A DNA stretch of 64,000 nt from Akkermansia muciniphila. Lineage in GTDB: Bacteria; Verrucomicrobiota; Verrucomicrobiia; Limisphaerales; SXTU01. The position numbers were made by a program, and so were the translations under genes. Shown in pieces: positions 58,437 to 64,000 of this stretch. The first letter of the stretch is position 1. Each line of letters opens with the position of its first letter. Location: the NCBI GenBank assembly GCA_945874145.1, contig CAMCFN010000012.1, forward strand, positions 1-64,000. The letters are read 5' to 3'. The notes below the pieces were generated by a model. The model ran no database searches. It had not been told where the DNA came from and worked only from the letters and a program-made list of their open reading frames with translations.

Positions 58437-58519
58437 CGCGGTGCGCGAAGTGTCCGCGCAGCCGGGGGAAGCGGGCAAGGCTTTTGCGGGCACGAAAATT
58501 ACGAGCCAGCAGCCCCGAA

Positions 58520-59914
58520 TCAATCCTCCGCCCGCTCCCCGTGCGGAGCCATCTTCACGAGCTTGGGGTCGAACTGGCCGAGGACTTCTACGAGGTCGTT
58601 TTGCGCGGCCATGACCTGGTGGATGTCCTTATAGACCATCGGCACCTCGTCGAGGCCGGCGCTGATGAGGTGGACGCCGGCTTCCCGGAGCACCCGGTTG
58701 ACCTTGTGCCACTCGAAGGTCGCGGTGGCTTTCTTGCGGCTCATCACCCGGCCCGCGCCGTGTGACGCGGACTTGAGCGAAGCCGCGCTGCCCCGCCCGC
58801 GCACGACGAAGCCGGGCGAAGCCATCGAGCCGGGGATGATGCCGAGCACGCCGGCACCGGCGGGCGTCGCGCCTTTGCGATGCACGACGACGTCGCACTC
58901 CTCGCCGCCGATGACGTGGCGTTCCTTCCACGCGAAGTTGTGGTGGTTCTCCAAGTCGAGGAGGACTTGCAGGCGAAGGTGCTCGGCGATGTGCTGGTGG
59001 ATAAGCGCGTGGTTGGCGGCGGCGTAGTGGCCCATCAACTCCATTGCGGCCCAGTATTCCTGACCCTCGGCGGAGTCGAGCGAGAGCCACGCGAGGTGCT
59101 TGTGCTCCTTGGGCAACTCCGGGTGCAGGTCCATCGCGAGCTTGCTGTAGTGCTCGCAGACCGCCGCGCCGGTGCCGCGACTGCCGCTGTGCGAGAGGAG
59201 GGCGACGTATTCGCCGGGGGGCAGGCCGTTGATGGTCTGGCTCGCGGTGAAGATGCCGAACTCGACGAAGTGGTTGCCGCTGCCGCTGGTGCCGAGCTGC
59301 GACCACGCGCGGCCTTTGCGCAGCTTGGTGACGGGGCTGATGTTCCAGTCGGCGTCGAGCACGGCGTGCTGGCGCGGCTGCTCGAAGTGCGCGCCGATGC
59401 CGAAGCGCGTCTCGTCCTCGATGGCCTTGATGAGCCGCTCGCGGCGGCGGTCCAGCTCGCGCACGGGCAAATCGAGCACGGTCATCTTCATGCGACACGC
59501 GATGTCCACGCCGACGGCGTAGGGGATGACGGCGTTGTCGGTGGCGAGCACGCCGCCGATGGGCAGGCCGTAGCCGACGTGCGCGTCCGGCATGAGCGCG
59601 CCCGCGACGGAGATGGGAAGCTGGCAGGCCCGGGCCATCTGGTTGATGGCCTCGGGTTCGAGCCCTTCGCCCCATTGCCGCCACGGGGCGGGGGCTTCTT
59701 GGATCGGGCGATTGGACTTGAGCAACGCATTGGCAAACTCGCCGCGCAGCTTGTCCGTCGTGAAGTCGCCCGGTGCGCGCACGACGGCTTCGACCTCGGC
59801 GGGCAGCTTCAGCTTGTCACCGCCTTTGAGGATGAAGTCCGCGATGAAGGCGATGCCGCGGCGGGTGGCTTCACCGGGCGGGACCCCGAGGGCGATGAGA
59901 TCTTTGGTGTTCAT
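58520..59914 (-). CDS. rtcB: RtcB family RNA ligase-like protein
   Basis: MPDAHVGYGLPIGGVLATDNAVIPYAVGVDIACRMKMTV; LGTSGSGNHFVEFG; SHSGSRGTGAAV; HRKGATPAGAGVLGIIPGSMASPGFVVRG. Confidence 0.93.
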   Translation of the reverse strand: MNTKDLIALGVPPGEATRRGIAFIADFILKGGDKLKLPAEVEAVVRAPGDFTTDKLRGEFANALLKSNRPIQEAPAPWRQWGEGLEPEAINQMARACQLPISVAGALMPDAHVGYGLPIGGVLATDNAVIPYAVGVDIACRMKMTVLDLPVRELDRRRERLIKAIEDETRFGIGAHFEQPRQHAVLDADWNISPVTKLRKGRAWSQLGTSGSGNHFVEFGIFTASQTINGLPPGEYVALLSHSGSRGTGAAVCEHYSKLAMDLHPELPKEHKHLAWLSLDSAEGQEYWAAMELMGHYAAANHALIHQHIAEHLRLQVLLDLENHHNFAWKERHVIGGEECDVVVHRKGATPAGAGVLGIIPGSMASPGFVVRGRGSAASLKSASHGAGRVMSRKKATATFEWHKVNRVLREAGVHLISAGLDEVPMVYKDIHQVMAAQNDLVEVLGQFDPKLVKMAPHGERAED

Positions 59915-59973
59915 GGTCGTGCGACGGGGCGCGGATAAAACCTAACCAACGGTTGGACCAGGAAAAGACTTTT

Positions 59974-60066
59974 GCCTTACGCAAAGGATGCGAAGGCCGC
60001 ACCAGGAGAACGGCCAACATGGCTGTTTCCGGTTTACTGTGCGCCCCTTTGCCCTTTTGCGTTAAA
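59974..60066. repeat. Imperfect inverted pair of ACGCAAAGG-type repeats
   Basis: Left GCCTTACGCAAAGGATGCGAAGGCCGCACC; right arm 60038-60066, reverse complement GTTTAACGCAAAAGGGCAAAGGGGCGCACA. Confidence 0.6.
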
Positions 60067-60260
60067 CGAGCCTCCAGTGCGCAAACCTTGCGCAACATCG
60101 CCTGCTTTGTGCATGGGTTGCTCATTCAATGCAATGCGGCTCGCGGTTTCCGGCCAAAAGCATCAAAGACTGCTTGGCACGGACGTTGCATACCGGTGAG
60201 CATCCGCGCCCGCTGTTGCGAGCGCACAACCGTCAAAAACATAACCCAAGCCAGTTGCAT

Positions 60261-60800
60261 ATGAACAAGCTCGCCCTCTTTGCCGCCGCCGCCCTCGCCC
60301 TGGGCGGCCTCACCGCCACCGCCACCGCGCAGGAGCAGAAGTCGCGCGGCGGGTTTAATCCCGATGAGATGCGCGCCCGCCTGACCGAGCGGATGCGCGA
60401 GTTGCTCGAAGTGAAGAACGAGGACGAGTGGAAGCTGATCTACGCCCGCATTGAGAAGGCGCAGGAAGCCCAGCGTGAAGTCCGCAGCCTGAACGGTGAC
60501 TTCCGCCTGCTTTTCAGCCGCAGCGGCGAGCAGGGTGGCGCGCCTGGTGGTGACCAAGGCGGACGCACTCGCGGTTCTGGTGGCAGTCCCTTCGGGGGCA
60601 CGCCAAATCCGGATGCCGAGGCCTTTTCCAAGGCCGTGCAGAACAAGGCTCCGACCGACGAGTTGAAGCAGCGCATGGCGCGCGTCCGCGAGGCCCGCAA
60701 GAACGCCGAGGCCAAGTATGACAAGGCCGCCGATGACTTGCGCCAGGTGCTCACTGTGCGGCAGGAAGCCACGCTCGTAGCCGTTGGCCTGATCAAGTAA
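60261..60800 (+). CDS. Small exported hypothetical protein upstream of gspE
   Basis: Signal peptide MNKLALFAAAALALGGLTATATA; helical charged C-terminus. Confidence 0.6.
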   Translation: MNKLALFAAAALALGGLTATATAQEQKSRGGFNPDEMRARLTERMRELLEVKNEDEWKLIYARIEKAQEAQREVRSLNGDFRLLFSRSGEQGGAPGGDQGGRTRGSGGSPFGGTPNPDAEAFSKAVQNKAPTDELKQRMARVREARKNAEAKYDKAADDLRQVLTVRQEATLVAVGLIK

Positions 60801-60825
60801 TCGCGTTCGCAACCGGGAAACAGGG

Positions 60826-62562
60826 ATGAGCCAACTGACCACCACCGACACGGCGTTGCGGGAGTTGCTGGAGCGGATGATTTCCGACCGGCAGCTCTCG
60901 CCGCTGGACGCGCAGACCTTCGCCAAGCAAGGCGGCACCGCCACCGAGGACGCCGCGCTCCGTTGGCTCGCGAAGGAATACGACGTGCCGTTCACCGCGC
61001 TCGACGCCGTCGAGCCGGACCGCCAGGTGCTCTCTCTGTTTCCCGCGCGGGTGCTGCTGAAGGAGCATCTCCTCCCGCTCAAGCGCACCAACGGCTGCGT
61101 GGAAATCGCCACCAGCCGACTCTTTGCCACGCAGGGCCTCGACGCGCTCAAGGCCATGACGGGCCTTTCGCTCAAGCCTGTCCTCGCGCCCACCGAATCC
61201 ATCCAGCGCGAGATGAAAAAGCATCTCGGCGTCGGCGCGGACACCATCGGCACGCTGAACGAGGAGGCCGGCCTCGAAGTCGTGCAGGAAGGCATCGCGG
61301 ACGACGACCTCGACAGCGCCGCCGAGGACGCGAGCATCATCCGCTTCGTGAACCAGGTGCTGCGTGACGCCATCGAGCTGCGCGCGTCGGACGTTCACCT
61401 CGAACCCTTCGAGGACGAGTTCCGCATCCGCTACCGCATTGACGGCGACTTGCAGGAAGTCCCCGTCCCGCCGTCGTTGAAGCGCTTTCAGCCCGCCATT
61501 GTCTCGCGCGTCAAAATCCTTTCGCATCTGAACATCGCCGAGAAGCGCGTGCCGCAGGATGGCCGCATCAAAATCCGCGTGGACACGCACGAGGTGGACA
61601 TCCGCGTCTCCATCATCCCGATGCTGCACGGCGAGGCCGTCGTGATGCGTTTGCTGCGCCAGAACTCGAAGCTGCGCGGCATGGGCGACCTCGGCATGAA
61701 CCAACGCGAGCTGGAATGCTTTCGGCGCGTCGTCCAGCTCCCGCACGGCATCGTGCTCGTCACCGGCCCCACCGGCTCCGGCAAGACCTCGACGCTCTAC
61801 ACCGCGCTGAACGAAATCAACGACCACGTCCGCAAAATCATCACCATCGAAGACCCCGTTGAGTATCAGCTCAAGGGCGTAAACCAGATTCAGGTCAACG
61901 AGAAGTCCGGCCTCACCTTCGCGCGCGGGCTGCGCTCGATTCTCCGGCATGACCCGGATGTGGTGCTCATCGGCGAAATCCGCGACCACGAGACGGCGCA
62001 GATTGCCGTGCAGGCGTCACTGACCGGGCACTTGGTTTTCTCCACGCTCCACACGAACGACGCGCCCGGTGCGATTACCCGTCTCGTGGACATGGGCGTT
62101 GAACCCTATCTCGTCGCCAGTTCGCTGGAAGCCGTCCTCGCCCAGCGTCTCGTGCGGGTGCTCTGCACGCATTGCAAGGTCGTGGACGACTCGCCCACGG
62201 CCGCCACTTACAAGACCAAGCTCGGCATTCCGCTGAACCACAAGATTTACAAGTCCGTCGGTTGCCGCGAGTGCCGCAACACGGGCTTCCACGGGCGCAA
62301 CGCCATCTTCGAGTGGATGGACACCAACGTGGAAATTCGGCAGTTGATTCTGCAAAACACCTCCGCCGACAAACTCCGCGACGCCGCCCTCCGCAACGGA
62401 ATGCGCACCCTGGCGGAAGACGGCTGGCGGCTCGTGCGGCAGGGCGCCACGACCGTCGAGGAAGTCCTGAGTGTCACGACCGCGAAGGAAGTTTCCCGCA
62501 CCAGTGTGGACGAGAAGGACGACGGCGGCGAAACGGCGGCGGAACTGGCCGTGGCGCGTTAA
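60826..62562 (+). CDS. GspE/PulE/PilB-family secretion ATPase
   Basis: RASDVHLEPFEDEFRIRYRIDG; VTGPTGSGKTSTLYTAL; TIEDPVEYQLKGVNQIQVN; ILRHDPDVVLIGEIRDHETAQIAVQASLTGHLVFSTLHTND; CTHCK...CRECRNTG. Confidence 0.95.
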   Translation: MSQLTTTDTALRELLERMISDRQLSPLDAQTFAKQGGTATEDAALRWLAKEYDVPFTALDAVEPDRQVLSLFPARVLLKEHLLPLKRTNGCVEIATSRLFATQGLDALKAMTGLSLKPVLAPTESIQREMKKHLGVGADTIGTLNEEAGLEVVQEGIADDDLDSAAEDASIIRFVNQVLRDAIELRASDVHLEPFEDEFRIRYRIDGDLQEVPVPPSLKRFQPAIVSRVKILSHLNIAEKRVPQDGRIKIRVDTHEVDIRVSIIPMLHGEAVVMRLLRQNSKLRGMGDLGMNQRELECFRRVVQLPHGIVLVTGPTGSGKTSTLYTALNEINDHVRKIITIEDPVEYQLKGVNQIQVNEKSGLTFARGLRSILRHDPDVVLIGEIRDHETAQIAVQASLTGHLVFSTLHTNDAPGAITRLVDMGVEPYLVASSLEAVLAQRLVRVLCTHCKVVDDSPTAATYKTKLGIPLNHKIYKSVGCRECRNTGFHGRNAIFEWMDTNVEIRQLILQNTSADKLRDAALRNGMRTLAEDGWRLVRQGATTVEEVLSVTTAKEVSRTSVDEKDDGGETAAELAVAR

Positions 62563-62564
62563 CC

Positions 62565-63893
62565 ATGACGACCTTCCAATATCGTGCGTTGCAGCCGAAC
62601 GGTTCCGTTGCCGAGGGCATCCTCGAAGCGAACGGCCGGCAGGAAGCCTTCAAGCAGATGGAGTCGCGCGGCCTGCGGCCCATCAACCTGACTGAGCGCG
62701 GTGCCGGCAGCACCAAGACCATCACCGCTCCGTCCAAGCCCGCGGCGAAAGAAGCCAAGGTGCCCGCGAAGGCTCCGGCCAAAGACGCTTCTCTGAAAGC
62801 CGCGAAAGCCGCCGCGAACGTCCCTGCGCCCACCAGCTTCAGCCTCGGCACGCCGAAGATTTCTGCGCGGATGCTGGAGAACTTCACGCGCCTGCTCTCC
62901 AGCTTGCTGGCGGCGGGCGTGCCCTTGAGCCGCGCGCTCGTCATCCTCCAACGCGAGGCCTCCAGTCCCGTTGCGCAGGCGAAGTGGAAGGAAGTTCACG
63001 ACCTCGTCGTGGACGGCATGACGCTCGCCGACGCGATGGCGAAGTCGCCGGACGTTTTCCCGCGCGTCTATGTCGCGATGGTCGAGGCCGGTGAGACCGG
63101 TGGCTTCCTCGACGTGGTGCTCGCGCAAATCGCCGACTTCCAGGCCAGCGAGAAGGAGATGAAGGGCAAGGTCATGACCGCGATGTTGTATCCGGCCATC
63201 CTGCTCGCGCTCGCGCTGGGCGTGCTGGTCTTCCTGCTCGTGTTCTTCATCCCGCGCTTCCAGCTCGTGTTCCAGGGCTTCGGCGCGAAGCTCCCGCTGC
63301 TCACGCAGATGATTATCGGCGCGAGCGAAGTGTTGCGCAGTTACGGCGTGCTGTTGCTGCTCGGCCTGTTTATCGGCGGCTACCTCGCACGGAACTGGGT
63401 GACCTCCCCGACGGGCCGCCGCGCGTGGGAAGGCTTCATCCTGAAAGTGCCGACCATCGGCAGCCTCGTGGCGCAGTTCGCCATGTCACGCTTCTGCCGG
63501 ATGCTGGGCACGCTCCTCGGCGCGGGCGTGCCGCTCATCGCCTGCCTGAACGTCGCTCGCCGCTCCATCGGCAACCAGATTCTCGTGGACGCCGTGGCGC
63601 ACTCGATTGACCGCGTGAAGGAAGGCAAGGCGCTCGGCCCGAGCCTCGGCGACTGCCGCGTGCTCTTCAGCGGCTCGACCTTGGAAATGATTTCCGTCGC
63701 CGAGGAGAGCGGCAAGCTGGACGGCGAACTTATCCGCATCGCCAACGTGACCGAGGGCGACCTGGACCGGCAGTTGAAGACGGCGGTGGCGATGGCCGAG
63801 CCGCTGATGCTCTTCGTTATCGCCGCCTTCATCGGCACCATCTTCATTGGCATGGTCATCCCGATTTTCACCCTGCAGGAGCACATCAAGTAA
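62565..63893 (+). CDS. GspF/PilC-family inner-membrane protein with Ala/Lys-rich linker
   Basis: FTRLLSSLLAAGVPLSRALVILQREA; YVAMVEAGETGGFLDVVLAQIADF; MISVAEESGKLDGELIRIANV; GMVIPIFTLQEHIK. Confidence 0.95.
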   Translation: MTTFQYRALQPNGSVAEGILEANGRQEAFKQMESRGLRPINLTERGAGSTKTITAPSKPAAKEAKVPAKAPAKDASLKAAKAAANVPAPTSFSLGTPKISARMLENFTRLLSSLLAAGVPLSRALVILQREASSPVAQAKWKEVHDLVVDGMTLADAMAKSPDVFPRVYVAMVEAGETGGFLDVVLAQIADFQASEKEMKGKVMTAMLYPAILLALALGVLVFLLVFFIPRFQLVFQGFGAKLPLLTQMIIGASEVLRSYGVLLLLGLFIGGYLARNWVTSPTGRRAWEGFILKVPTIGSLVAQFAMSRFCRMLGTLLGAGVPLIACLNVARRSIGNQILVDAVAHSIDRVKEGKALGPSLGDCRVLFSGSTLEMISVAEESGKLDGELIRIANVTEGDLDRQLKTAVAMAEPLMLFVIAAFIGTIFIGMVIPIFTLQEHIK

Positions 63894-63912
63894 CTCTCAA
63901 CTCGCAATCAAC

Positions 63913-64000
63913 ATGAACATCCCCATCACCGAAACTCGAAACCCAAAACTCCAAACCCGGAACGGCCTGCGCGGCTTCACGCTCATCGAGCTGCTGCTCG
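63913..64000 (+). CDS. Pseudopilin (GspG-like), N-terminal fragment truncated by window edge
   Basis: NGLRGFTLIELLL prepilin cleavage motif directly after gspF. Confidence 0.85.
   Translation, partial: MNIPITETRNPKLQTRNGLRGFTLIELLL

Noticed and set aside
58880-59938. 352-aa plus-strand ORF opposite rtcB
   Set aside because: Antisense artefact; RtcB motifs are unambiguous on the minus strand.

Overview
The window is a GC-rich bacterial chromosome segment, probably Verrucomicrobiota (inferred from gene content: Amuc_1098-1101-like pilus genes, DUF1501/PSD1 genes, many H-X9-DG pseudopilins). It is densely coding. I saw no rRNA, tRNA, CRISPR array or transposase. Main blocks: (1) 0-10 kb: housekeeping genes (RsuA-type pseudouridine synthase, NadA, ParB, Def), an ABC ATPase with an in-frame amber codon exactly at the Walker-B glutamate, and three orphan pseudopilins. 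(2) 10.6-25.5 kb: a catabolic/secreted-enzyme block with a TIM-barrel + LamG + PQQ + cytochrome c fusion, an amidohydrolase, two Gfo/Idh/MocA proteins, two SGNH hydrolases, and DUF1501 and PSD1 proteins. (3) 26-31 kb: TrpG/PabA, an ExeA/GspB-like pair, an RluA-RlmI-like fusion, and a prepilin peptidase with a large insertion. (4) 36.9-44.5 kb: a PilM / Amuc_1100-like / Amuc_1099-like / secretin operon ending in a stand-alone 5'-3' exonuclease. (5) 44.6-54.7 kb: four tightly packed genes for large exported proteins, including a subtilase, three sharing a C-terminal module. (6) 54.8-64 kb: GH57, MutL, RtcB, then GspE/GspF/GspG. At DNA level there are several dispersed palindromic repeat families. 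They sit at convergent gene ends and also inside coding regions (RluA domain, MutL linker, a signal-peptide region), resembling in-frame repeat exaptation. All assignments come from reading motifs; no database search was run.
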